Source: Candidatus Omnitrophica bacterium UBA6233 (GTDB taxonomy: Bacteria; Omnitrophota; Gorgyraeia; Gygaellales; Profunditerraquicolaceae). Taken from it: DNA of 9,356 bases. The notes beneath the pieces were generated by a model. That model saw nothing but the letters and a program-made list of their open reading frames with translations. It was not told where the DNA came from and did no database searches. The DNA lies in contig DJWJ01000039.1 in assembly GCA_002440965.1 (NCBI GenBank), forward strand, positions 14,708 through 24,063, in the 5' to 3' direction. A program made the position numbers and the translations under genes. Positions 1 through 5,623 of this stretch are shown here, one piece after another. Numbering within the stretch: the stretch's first letter is position 1; every line of letters starts with the position of its first letter.

Positions 1-110
1 GTTTCCTTTGTAATTTCTCATCTTCTGGGGGATGCCTCGTAAGATGACCGCCCCTGCGGGTCAAATCCTTGTGCTTTGCATTTCTGGCGAAAAAAGAAAG
101 GAGGGTTTAC

Positions 111-398
111 ATGAGGCAAGAGAAAAACGAAAGAAAAAACGAGAAATTTGAGGATGGGGTGTTACGCACAGATGCCTGTATGGAAAGGTATTCAAAGACA
201 CGAAATTCGCAATATAGAACCTATTCTGAGGATCTCCCGGAGCAAGCATTCGGTTTATCCGCTCTTTGGGAAGAAAGGCGTCTGATGAAGAACGTTTATA
301 AGCTTTTGGCCAAAGGTCTTAAGCCAAGCGGATCTGAAAGCTTGGAGGCTTTTGTTGAGAAGCATAACGACTTATTAGAAGAGGGAGGTGATTGCTGA
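111..398 (+). CDS. Hypothetical 95-residue charged protein, first gene of accessory operon
   Basis: I do not recognise this family. The start is ATG at 111 because a strong GGAGG Shine-Dalgarno lies at 100-104; an upstream in-frame TTG at 69 has no such site. The protein is 95 residues, highly charged and without a signal peptide or membrane segment. Residues 1-45 are Arg/Lys/Glu/Asp-rich and probably flexible; residues 50-92 look helical (ALWEERRLMKNVYKLLAKGL, then SLEAFVEKHNDLLEE). The stop codon overlaps the next start (TGATG, sharing 398), so it is translationally coupled to a tiny downstream gene. It heads a run of overlapping genes that ends in radC-like and DUF6876 genes, typical of mobile-element cargo. 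No promoter is evident in the 110 bases before it, so transcription probably enters from outside the window. Function unknown. Confidence 0.72.
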   Translation: MRQEKNERKNEKFEDGVLRTDACMERYSKTRNSQYRTYSEDLPEQAFGLSALWEERRLMKNVYKLLAKGLKPSGSESLEAFVEKHNDLLEEGGDC

Positions 399-532
399 TG
401 TGGATACAAAAAGATAAATCAACAAACGTAATCAGTTGGGAGGAAATTTTCGACTGGGTGGTGATTGATGGAGTTATTTGGGTCGAGGTCCAGGAGAAGG
501 AGGTGAATGAAGCATGTATAGCCCTGAGTTAA
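398..532 (+). CDS. Very small hypothetical protein (44 residues)
   Basis: This short frame starts with ATG at 398, overlapping the previous stop by one base (TGATG). GGGAGGTG at 383-390 is a good ribosome binding site about 7 bases before the start. It encodes 44 residues, rich in Trp, Ile, Val and acidic residues (for example WEEIFDWVVIDGVIWVEV), without cysteine motifs or a clear membrane segment. Its last 19 bases overlap the next gene, whose ribosome binding site (AAGGAGGTG, 497-505) lies inside it. The tight overlaps and good initiation site argue that it is translated. I cannot assign a function; it could act mainly as a coupling leader for the next gene. Confidence 0.55.
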   Translation: MWIQKDKSTNVISWEEIFDWVVIDGVIWVEVQEKEVNEACIALS

Positions 533-744
533 GCGCAAGAATGGTGAAAACGTTATACAGGTTAAAGCGTGCCTGGAATAAGCCTATGACGGCAGTGATT
601 GAGCAATTGCTTATTCAATCATTAGCGACGGTTGATAAGAAGCCGGTATGCGAAATATGCCGCAAGGAGAAAAACAATAGCTGCGAAGGATGCTATTTCA
701 ATGGACAACAATTATCTGAAAGGAAAAACAATGAAAATGGTTAA
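514..744 (+). CDS. Small ribbon-helix-helix-like protein with a CxxC...CxxC zinc motif
   Basis: This 76-residue protein starts at ATG 514, preceded by AAGGAGGTG at 497-505. Residues 3-40 (ELSARMVKTLYRLKRAWNKP, then MTAVIEQLLIQSL) resemble the strand-helix-helix layout of ribbon-helix-helix DNA-binding proteins. Residues 46-60 hold C46-x2-C49 and C57-x2-C60, which would suit a small structural zinc knuckle. RHH proteins usually act as dimeric repressors, often of mobile-element or toxin-antitoxin genes; a role in controlling this operon is inference. Its end overlaps the next gene by 14 bases. The N-terminal assignment rests on pattern only, because RHH domains are too short to be certain by eye. 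No toxin partner is obvious next to it. Confidence 0.68.
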   Translation: MYSPELSARMVKTLYRLKRAWNKPMTAVIEQLLIQSLATVDKKPVCEICRKEKNNSCEGCYFNGQQLSERKNNENG

Positions 745-1210
745 AAACTATTTCGGCCACGAAGTTAAAATTCAACTCGTTAGGGAATCCAGGCCAACGA
801 AAGAATACATTATTACAGGGCCGGAGGATGTTTATAAACTTGTTAAGGATGAATTAAAGAATTCTGACCGGGAACTTTTCCTTTCCATACAGCTTAATAC
901 ACGAAATCGGGTATTGGGTATTAACGTTGTTTCGGTAGGTACGTTAAATGCAAGTATGGTTCATCCTCGGGAGGTTTTCAAACCGGCTATCTTACAGAAT
1001 GCCGCGGGAATCGTTATCGCACATAATCATCCATCCGAAACTGACGAGCCCAGTGAAGAGGACTTGGCAATAACGAGTAAATTATCAAATGCCGGTGAGT
1101 TGCTCAGTATTGATGTTTTGGATCACATTATTGTGGGGAAGAGTTTCTATAGCTTTTTGGAAAAGGGATTGATAAAAAACAAAAAGGGGGTGCAGAATGT
1201 TAACAAGTGA
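731..1210 (+). CDS. radC: RadC-like JAB/MPN (JAMM) domain protein, stand-alone
   Basis: A 159-residue protein that is essentially only the metal-binding domain of the RadC family. The JAMM signature is complete: E48 (in RELFLSIQLNTRNRV), then H98-N-H100-P-S followed after ten residues by D111 (HNHPSETDEPSEED). This arrangement binds zinc in JAB/MPN proteins. Host RadC proteins are about 220 residues with an N-terminal helix-hairpin-helix; that part is absent here, as in the shorter RadC-like proteins common on plasmids, phages and genomic islands. Their biochemical role is not established, and the old DNA-repair label is doubtful. I chose ATG 731 because AAAGGA stands 6 bases before it; an open frame extends back to 632 but has no ribosome site. 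It overlaps the preceding gene by 14 bases and the broken DUF6876 gene by 14 bases, so it is in the middle of one operon. Confidence 0.9.
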   Translation: MKMVKNYFGHEVKIQLVRESRPTKEYIITGPEDVYKLVKDELKNSDRELFLSIQLNTRNRVLGINVVSVGTLNASMVHPREVFKPAILQNAAGIVIAHNHPSETDEPSEEDLAITSKLSNAGELLSIDVLDHIIVGKSFYSFLEKGLIKNKKGVQNVNK

Positions 1211-1211
1211 T

Positions 1212-1219
1212 GCGTTGAG
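1212..1219 (+). repeat. Left copy of 8-bp target-site duplication
   Basis: GCGTTGAG directly precedes the left end of the insertion sequence and is repeated exactly at 3692-3699. Eight bases is within the 4-8 bp range known for the IS21 family, and removing one copy restores the DUF6876 reading frame. Confidence 0.92.
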
Positions 1220-1267
1220 TGATGAGCGATAATTATAATTCTCAGCCAACGACAAATAAAATTCCCG
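1220..1267 (+). repeat. Left inverted end of the IS21 element
   Basis: This end starts with TGAT and contains an AT-rich section with AATTATAATTC and then CGACAAATAAAATTCCCG (1250-1267). It aligns with the reverse complement of 3645-3691 with one single-base gap. IS21-family ends carry several transposase-binding repeats; the 18-bp inner block is the best-conserved one here. GATAAT at 1228-1233 is a potential -10 box that lies 8 bases inside the end. Confidence 0.88.
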
Positions 1268-1321
1268 ATTTATCCGTCTAAAATACGCTACACGGGGATA
1301 AAAAAGGACTGTACACTATAT

Positions 1322-1353
1322 CCAAGCCGAAAAACGGCCTAAGGAGGGCTTGG
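1322..1353 (+). promoter_or_regulatory. Hairpin covering the istA ribosome binding site
   Basis: CCAAGCC at 1322-1328 can pair perfectly with GGCTTGG at 1347-1353. This right arm overlaps the end of the istA Shine-Dalgarno (AAGGAGGG, 1341-1348) and ends just before the ATG at 1355. A smaller competing hairpin, GCCG-AAAAA-CGGC (1326-1338), uses part of the same left arm and would leave the ribosome site free. Two alternative folds could therefore set transposase translation. Insertion sequences often hide the transposase start in a hairpin to block expression from outside transcripts; that role here is inference. Confidence 0.5.
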
Positions 1354-1354
1354 A

Positions 1355-2848
1355 ATGGTTACAGATCAACAAGTAAGGAGGCTGTGGATACTTATGAAGA
1401 GCGAAAAAACCAAGGAGATAGCGGCACATAAGGCCGGTATGGATGAAAAGACAGGCCGTAAGTACCTAAAATTAGGTAAGCTGCCCAGTGAAGTCAAAGT
1501 AGTACATTCCTGGAAGACGCGGATAGATCCGTTTGAAGGAGTATGGCCGCAGGTCAGCCAAATGCTCGAAGCAAACCCCGGATTAGAAGGCAAAGCAATA
1601 TTTGATTATTTACAACGACATAATCCCGGGCAATTCCAGGATGGACAGTTGCGCACTCTCCAACGGCATATCAAATACTGGCGGGCTGTAGAAGGTCCGG
1701 CAAAAGAAGTTTTTTTTACGCAAGAGCACCATCCGGGAGAATTATCCGAATCAGATTTTACCCATATAAGCGGATTGGGAATAACCATCCGAGGAGAGCC
1801 GTTTGAGCATTTGCTGTATCATTTTGTGCTGACATATTCCAATTGGGAGACGGCGACGATATGTTTTAGCGAAAGCTTTGAGAGTCTATCCGCGGGATAT
1901 CAAAATGCAGTTTGTGAGTTAGGCGGCGTGACTAAAAAACATCGCACCGACCGTATGAGTGCGGCTGTACATCAGGATTGCAATCCGGAAAAGTTTACGC
2001 AACGCTACCGGGCTCTCCTGCGGCATTACGGTGTTGAGCCGGAACGTACCAATCCGGCCAGCGCGAACGAAAACGGCGATGTGGAACAGCGGCACTATCG
2101 GCTTAAAAATGCGCTAAAACAGTCATTAATGCTCCGGGGGAGCCGGGATTTTAGCTCACGGGCCGAATACGAAGCATTTTTGCGCGATATTCTCGATGGT
2201 CTCAATGCCAATCGTCAGATACGGTTGCAGGAAGAATTATTGGTTTTAGGCAGACTTGCGGCCCGCAGGTTGGATGATTACAAACCTTTAGATGTAACGG
2301 TAAGCCCATCCAGTACCATACATGTTTTACATAATACGTATTCGGTGCATAGCCGTTTGATCGGCGAAAGCGTACGTGTAAGGATATATGTGGATCATTT
2401 GGAAATCTGGTATGGCCAGCGGATGGTTGAACGTATTCCCCGAATACGTGGCGAGAATAAATACCGTATTCAATACCGGCATATCATAGATTGGCTAGTC
2501 CGTAAGCCGGGCGCCTTTGAGAACTACCGGTTCAAAGAAGAAATGTTCCCCACAAGCAACTTCCGGATAACGTATGATTGTCTGAAGCGCCAAAATCCAC
2601 TCACTGCCAATAAAGAATACGTAAAAATACTCTATACGGCGGCTATGGACGGCGAAAGTCTGACAGAGTCTGCTATACGCTGGCTGTTATCTGAAGGAGA
2701 AACTGTATCTGCCTATGCAGTAAAAGAATTAGTCGCCCGGAACAGCAGGTTGCCTGCGGTTACAGACGTTTTCATCCAGGACGTAGCATTAACAACCTAC
2801 GATGAGTTACTTACCCATACCGGTAAGGAGGTTATTCTTCATGGATAA
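1355..2848 (+). CDS. istA: IS21-family transposase IstA
   Basis: IstA is the DDE transposase that binds the element ends and catalyses strand transfer. This 497-residue protein has the usual order: an N-terminal helix-turn-helix (about residues 1-45, with KEIAAHKAGMDEKTGRKYLK), a second DNA-binding region to about 120, an RNase H-like catalytic core, and a C-terminal beta-rich part (about 290-400). Candidate catalytic residues are D134 (in SESDFTHI), D199 (in HRTDRMSAAV) and E244 (in NGDVEQRHYRLKNAL). The length is normal and no frameshift is seen. ATG 1355 is chosen because AAGGAGGG ends 6 bases before it. The gene overlaps istB by 8 bases, which suggests coupled synthesis of both subunits. 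No convincing promoter lies directly upstream; expression may need a promoter formed when two element ends meet, or read-through from the host operon. Confidence 0.96.
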   Translation: MVTDQQVRRLWILMKSEKTKEIAAHKAGMDEKTGRKYLKLGKLPSEVKVVHSWKTRIDPFEGVWPQVSQMLEANPGLEGKAIFDYLQRHNPGQFQDGQLRTLQRHIKYWRAVEGPAKEVFFTQEHHPGELSESDFTHISGLGITIRGEPFEHLLYHFVLTYSNWETATICFSESFESLSAGYQNAVCELGGVTKKHRTDRMSAAVHQDCNPEKFTQRYRALLRHYGVEPERTNPASANENGDVEQRHYRLKNALKQSLMLRGSRDFSSRAEYEAFLRDILDGLNANRQIRLQEELLVLGRLAARRLDDYKPLDVTVSPSSTIHVLHNTYSVHSRLIGESVRVRIYVDHLEIWYGQRMVERIPRIRGENKYRIQYRHIIDWLVRKPGAFENYRFKEEMFPTSNFRITYDCLKRQNPLTANKEYVKILYTAAMDGESLTESAIRWLLSEGETVSAYAVKELVARNSRLPAVTDVFIQDVALTTYDELLTHTGKEVILHG

Positions 2849-3617
2849 ACGCTCCCAGGCTAAAATTAACGAATACTTAGACCAATTACGCCTTACTACC
2901 GCAGTCAAACGATACTCACTGTTGGCCCAACGAGCGCAAAAAGAAGCTTTAAGCCATGAACAATACTTGCTTTTGGTTATGCAGGAAGAGTGTGAAGCCC
3001 GCCGGGATAAACGCATAGAGCGATATCTAAGAGAATCGCGGCTGCCCTTGGAGAAAAGTCTGGAAACGTTTGAGCAAAATCGACTGCCGCATAAGGTGCG
3101 AGAACAAATTCAGACGCTCTTGGAAGGTAAATTCCTGGATCTTAAAGAAAATATTCTTGTATTCGGCAATCCCGGCAGCGGTAAAACTCATTTACTCTGT
3201 GCCATAGGCTTGGAATCAATCCGTAGAGACCGTCGGATTTATTTTACCAGTTGTGCTATGTTACTGCAGGAGCTCTTGGCGGCTAAGCGTGATTTGAAAT
3301 TGCCGAATCTGATTAAAAAGTTTAATAAGTATGACGGGATCATCATCGATGATATCGGATATGTGCAGCAGAATAAAGACGAAATGGAGGTCTTATTTAC
3401 GTTACTGGCTGAGCGTTATGAGCGTGGCAGTGTCATGATCACAAGCAATTTGCCGTTTTCCAAATGGGAAAAAATCTTTAAAGATCCCATGATGACCGCC
3501 GCAGCCATTGACCGGATAGTTCATCATAGCGTTATCTTGGAGTTAAATATTCCCAGTTATCGGGTAAACGAAGCTAAAAACCGTAAAATCGGAGTGCCAG
3601 CTATGGCCGGAGTTTGA
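2841..3617 (+). CDS. istB: IS21-family transposition helper ATPase IstB
   Basis: IstB is the AAA+ ATPase (DnaC/DnaA-like) that assembles on target DNA and promotes IS21 transposition together with IstA. This 258-residue protein has a helical N-terminal part (residues 1-100), a Walker A motif at 109-116 (GNPGSGKT), a Walker B motif ending in D170-D171 (IIIDDIGY), and a sensor-like TSN around residue 198. The length is typical of the family. The start is ATG 2841, overlapping the istA stop (ATGGATAA) and preceded by AAGGAGG at 2825-2831; in-frame codons further upstream lie inside istA and lack a ribosome site. The stop is at 3615-3617, about 28 bases before the right inverted end. No truncation or missing motif was found. 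Confidence 0.96.
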   Translation: MDKRSQAKINEYLDQLRLTTAVKRYSLLAQRAQKEALSHEQYLLLVMQEECEARRDKRIERYLRESRLPLEKSLETFEQNRLPHKVREQIQTLLEGKFLDLKENILVFGNPGSGKTHLLCAIGLESIRRDRRIYFTSCAMLLQELLAAKRDLKLPNLIKKFNKYDGIIIDDIGYVQQNKDEMEVLFTLLAERYERGSVMITSNLPFSKWEKIFKDPMMTAAAIDRIVHHSVILELNIPSYRVNEAKNRKIGVPAMAGV

Positions 3618-3644
3618 AAAGAAGGTCTTTTTTGTTCAAAAAAA

Positions 3645-3691
3645 CGGGAATTATAATTGTCGTTTAAAGAAATAATATTTGACGTCAATCA
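3645..3691 (-). repeat. Right inverted end of the IS21 element
   Basis: Read from the right, it starts TGATTGACGTCAA and includes the 18-bp block at 3645-3662 that matches the left end at 16 of 18 positions. The terminus holds a perfect 10-bp palindrome, TTGACGTCAA (3679-3688). Confidence 0.88.
3679..3684 (+). promoter_or_regulatory. Outward-facing -35 box in the right end of the IS21 element
   Basis: TTGACG matches the -35 consensus at 5 of 6 positions and points out of the element, with 7 bases left before the terminus. IS21 is known to form a strong promoter when right and left ends are joined, with the -35 in the right end and the -10 in the left. Here the left end offers GATAAT 8 bases inside (1228-1233). 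With a 2-3 base junction spacer the gap would be 17-18 bases. At the present site, the flanking sequence at the proper distance is a poor -10. Confidence 0.55.
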
Positions 3692-3699
3692 GCGTTGAG
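3692..3699 (+). repeat. Right copy of 8-bp target-site duplication
   Basis: GCGTTGAG is an exact copy of 1212-1219 and directly follows the terminal ATCA of the insertion sequence. It marks the insertion point inside the DUF6876-family gene. Confidence 0.92.
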
Positions 3700-4037
3700 A
3701 CAATTTACCGGGACAGAGCAGTGGTATAGGCATTTAAGCGGTTATCTTTACACCGATGGCGTTTGTTATCTCGCCCAAGAAGGGGAAGCTTTTTGGCTAA
3801 TTGACAAAATACTGTTTACGACCATGAAAAAGAAGGAGTTGCAGGAGTTCGGGGTTTGGAAGCTTACGGTTAATGAGGATAAATCGGCAATTTTGGTATG
3901 CGAGGATGGAAATTATCACGAACTTTACCGGGAAAAGATCGATTGGACAGACTTTTCGTTAAATAAGATTGAATTGTGGTTTGAAAATGGGGTTTTAATA
4001 TTGCCGAGTGAACACTAGAAAGTAATTGAAGTATTTA

Positions 4038-4065
4038 TTGTATAACTATCTGATAGAGTTATAAT
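4038..4065 (+). promoter_or_regulatory. Promoter of the HEPN/membrane protein cassette, with a nested inverted repeat
   Basis: TTGTAT (4038-4043) and a perfect TATAAT (4060-4065) are 16 bases apart, giving a predicted start near 4072 and a leader of about 90 bases before the gene at 4160. An imperfect inverted repeat, TATAACTATC (4041-4050) against GATAGAGTTATA (4052-4063), fills the space between the boxes and could be an operator; two unpaired bases interrupt it. The operator idea is inference from position only. The rest of the region between the broken DUF6876 gene and 4160 shows nothing else I can name. Confidence 0.55.
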
Positions 4066-4159
4066 TATAAATGTCTGCAAGTTATCAGTTTGGGCTAAAA
4101 ACTAAGTACAAATCCTTGCACGCACATGTTGCTTTAGTATGTGCGATAATGGAGTAAAT

Positions 4160-4948
4160 ATGAAATTAATTGATATGTTTAATCGGGCGATGAAGCAATG
4201 TGATATCTTGCTTGATTTGCACAAGGCATTATTAACAACAAATAGTCGTTCTGTACGTTCTGAATGGAAAAGTCGTTTTTTTGATGCGAAGCTTGTTAAA
4301 TGGGCTATGCGTGATGGTCTGTGGCGAAGTACAGGAAAATCAATACTCATTTTAGGTAACAATCATTCACAATTAACACACGAGTCTTTTTCTTCAGAGT
4401 ATCTTTCGGTATTCTTGAGATCTGCAATAGTGTTGTGTTTTGCCGCGATTGATAAGATATTACATGAAGCGGTCTCCAATAATTTTGTTAATCTGGTTAG
4501 ATCGGAATCTTTGGATAAAATAGTTAGACTTGAAGTATCTAAGTGTTATGAAATTGCCCAAGGCGCTAGGATAAGACGCGGAAAAGGAGGGAAAAGTCGT
4601 TCTAGACCAGGCCATAAAATTAAAACTGAAGTTTTATCAAGAATCTATAGCGAAACTTTTCTTGCGCCCCGTCGATTAGAAGAAATTTGTGCTTGGTTAG
4701 GAGTGCCCCATGTTTTCGATCGTTTCGGGAATACTTTAAAGCCGAGAAAGAGAAATGAAGAGATAAAAAGAGAATGGGCAAGGCTTTATTGTCGCCGTAA
4801 TCAAATTGCTCATGAAGGTGATATCATTCGTAAAGCAAAAGGACAAAAAATACATTTTCATTCTGTCAGGGCAGATATGATAAGACAGGATGTTGATTGG
4901 GTTAGGGGCTTCGGTAGCTTTATTTGTCAAAGTCTCCATAGATCTTAG
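4160..4948 (+). CDS. HEPN-domain protein (RiboL-PSP type), candidate RNase
   Basis: A 262-residue cytosolic protein that I assign to the RiboL-PSP-type HEPN group. The C-terminal part holds the R-x4-H signature of HEPN RNases: R213-N-Q-I-A-H218, followed by E-G-D (CRRNQIAHEGD). The characteristic first helix is near residues 86-105 (LRSAIVLCFAAIDKILHEAV). A basic stretch at 137-155 (RIRRGKGGKSRSRPGHK) may contact RNA. HEPN proteins with this motif often act as toxins or defence RNases; whether this one cuts RNA is inference. The start is ATG 4160, with GGAG at 4151-4154; an in-frame ATG at 4139 lacks a ribosome site. A membrane protein gene follows after 15 bases, presumably co-transcribed. 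The gene is AT-richer than the operon and insertion sequence to its left, consistent with separate acquisition. Confidence 0.75.
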   Translation: MKLIDMFNRAMKQCDILLDLHKALLTTNSRSVRSEWKSRFFDAKLVKWAMRDGLWRSTGKSILILGNNHSQLTHESFSSEYLSVFLRSAIVLCFAAIDKILHEAVSNNFVNLVRSESLDKIVRLEVSKCYEIAQGARIRRGKGGKSRSRPGHKIKTEVLSRIYSETFLAPRRLEEICAWLGVPHVFDRFGNTLKPRKRNEEIKREWARLYCRRNQIAHEGDIIRKAKGQKIHFHSVRADMIRQDVDWVRGFGSFICQSLHRS

Positions 4949-4963
4949 TTCGGAGAGTGTTTT

Positions 4964-5575
4964 ATGGTTTTCTCAAAGGTATTAATTTTAATAGGAATAT
5001 TCCTTAATTTTATTGTAGGTTTCTTAATTACACCTTCTCTTTTAGGAAGACAAAGACTTAGACATTGGGAAGTCTTTTTTAAGAATATTGCTAATGAAGG
5101 TAAGCCTACCTTGAAGAATTTTATGTATTTTGAGAATATTCCCATAAGTGATGAAGATCAATATCCAGTTTTATTAAGAATTAAATTCATGTTTTTCGAG
5201 TTTTTATATTCGATTCCTGCTATGTTAATTATCATTCCAGCAGTTTTTATTATTTTATATTGTTGTGATTATTTCTATGGGACTACAAGTCGTGTTGGTA
5301 TATTTATGACGATCTATTTAAACTCTAATCCTATTTTTTGGATGAAAGTTCTTAAGTGGAGTTATCTTTTTCTATTCACGGTGCCAATTCTGTTCTTGTG
5401 GGGATTAGTTTTTCTAAAATTTGCTAATTGTTATCAAAGTTTCATGCCGAGAATTATTGAAAGACTTCTGGATGAATTATCTAAATTCAATGTGCGTAAG
5501 AATTTGCTCAATTTAGGCGTTTTCTTTTATATTGTAGGTAATATTATTCTTTTTTTGGGTACATTAATTCAATAA
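4964..5575 (+). CDS. Four-helix integral membrane protein of unknown family
   Basis: This 203-residue protein has four predicted membrane segments: about 5-25 (the first could look like an uncleaved signal anchor), 77-101, 130-152 and 182-201. Between the first and second lies a 50-residue soluble loop with charged and aromatic residues (RQRLRHWEVFFKNIANEGKP and onward), and between the third and fourth a basic/acidic segment (PRIIERLLDELSKFNVRKN). No catalytic or transport motif is recognisable. ATG 4964 has GGAGAG at 4952-4957 before it. The gene starts 15 bases after the HEPN gene and shares its strongly AT-rich composition and apparent promoter, so they probably form one unit. It might tether or trigger the HEPN protein at the membrane, or act as a pore-forming effector; both are speculation. 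It faces the XRE gene tail to tail. Confidence 0.72.
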   Translation: MVFSKVLILIGIFLNFIVGFLITPSLLGRQRLRHWEVFFKNIANEGKPTLKNFMYFENIPISDEDQYPVLLRIKFMFFEFLYSIPAMLIIIPAVFIILYCCDYFYGTTSRVGIFMTIYLNSNPIFWMKVLKWSYLFLFTVPILFLWGLVFLKFANCYQSFMPRIIERLLDELSKFNVRKNLLNLGVFFYIVGNIILFLGTLIQ

Positions 5576-5592
5576 AATAAAGTTCTATCGCT

Positions 5593-5607
5593 GTCGTGTG
5601 ACATGAC
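5593..5607. terminator. Weak hairpin between convergent genes, possible bidirectional terminator
   Basis: GTCGTGT can fold back on ACATGAC with a short loop, flanked by AAAG on the left and CTTT on the right. It lies in the 48-base gap between the membrane protein gene and the oppositely oriented XRE gene. The stem is short with a G-T pair, and there is no proper T-run on either strand, so terminator function is doubtful. Confidence 0.25.
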
Positions 5608-5623
5608 TTTCATAACTCATTTA

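Larger units (their letters stand above)
1220..3691 (+). mobile_element. Complete IS21-family insertion sequence (2472 bp)
   Basis: The element begins TGAT and ends ATCA, carries istA and istB in the usual overlapping order, and is 2472 bp, a normal size for IS21 (about 2-2.6 kb). Its outer 47-48 bases are related inverted sequences: after the terminal TGAT/ATCA there is a moderately matching section, then an 18-bp block at 1250-1267 that matches the complement of 3645-3662 at 16 of 18 positions. An identical 8-bp duplication flanks it. Both genes are intact with all catalytic motifs, so the element may be active. Base composition is slightly richer in GC than the AT-rich cassette to the right. 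It disrupts a DUF6876-family gene. Confidence 0.95.
1197..4018 (+). pseudogene. DUF6876-family gene interrupted by the IS21-family element
   Basis: The 5' piece is ATG 1197 to 1219 (MLTSDAL...), with a ribosome site AGGGGG at 1185-1190, overlapping the radC-like stop. The 3' piece is 3700-4018. Joining 1219 to 3700, that is removing the insertion and one copy of the 8-bp duplication, gives one uninterrupted 113-residue frame reading MLTSDALRQFTGTEQWYRHL and ending VLILPSEH. The pattern of FTGTEQWYRH, YTDGV, WLID, CEDGN, TDF and a terminal LPSE is what I know from DUF6876 proteins, which have no known function and are common in mobile elements and plasmids. As it stands, the 5' piece runs into the element and stops at 1232 after 11 codons. 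The 3' piece has only a TTG (3695) with no ribosome site, so the gene is most likely inactive. The inactivation looks recent, because neither piece carries other lesions. Confidence 0.9.

Noticed and set aside
1..42. Frame open from the left edge to a TAA at 40-42, possibly the end of an upstream gene
   Set aside because: Only 13 codons are visible, with no recognisable residues; the other frames also stop within 47 bases, so it cannot be supported.
46..62. Hairpin-like GACC...GGTC with a GC-rich centre before the first gene
   Set aside because: The inner bases do not pair well and no T-run follows, so neither a terminator nor a regulatory fold is convincing.
632..730. Longer start of the RadC-like protein (33 extra residues)
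   Set aside because: The extension is the shifted reading of the zinc-motif gene and lacks a ribosome site, while AAAGGA precedes the ATG at 731.
3613..3640. Inverted repeat TTTGAA...TTCAAA over the istB stop codon as a terminator
   Set aside because: It is followed by an A-run, not a T-run, and the stem is interrupted and purely AT-rich at its base; no good terminator on either strand.
3695..4018. Intact 107-residue gene starting at TTG
   Set aside because: There is no ribosome site, and the TTG lies within the target duplication; the frame is the remainder of the DUF6876-family gene cut by the insertion sequence.
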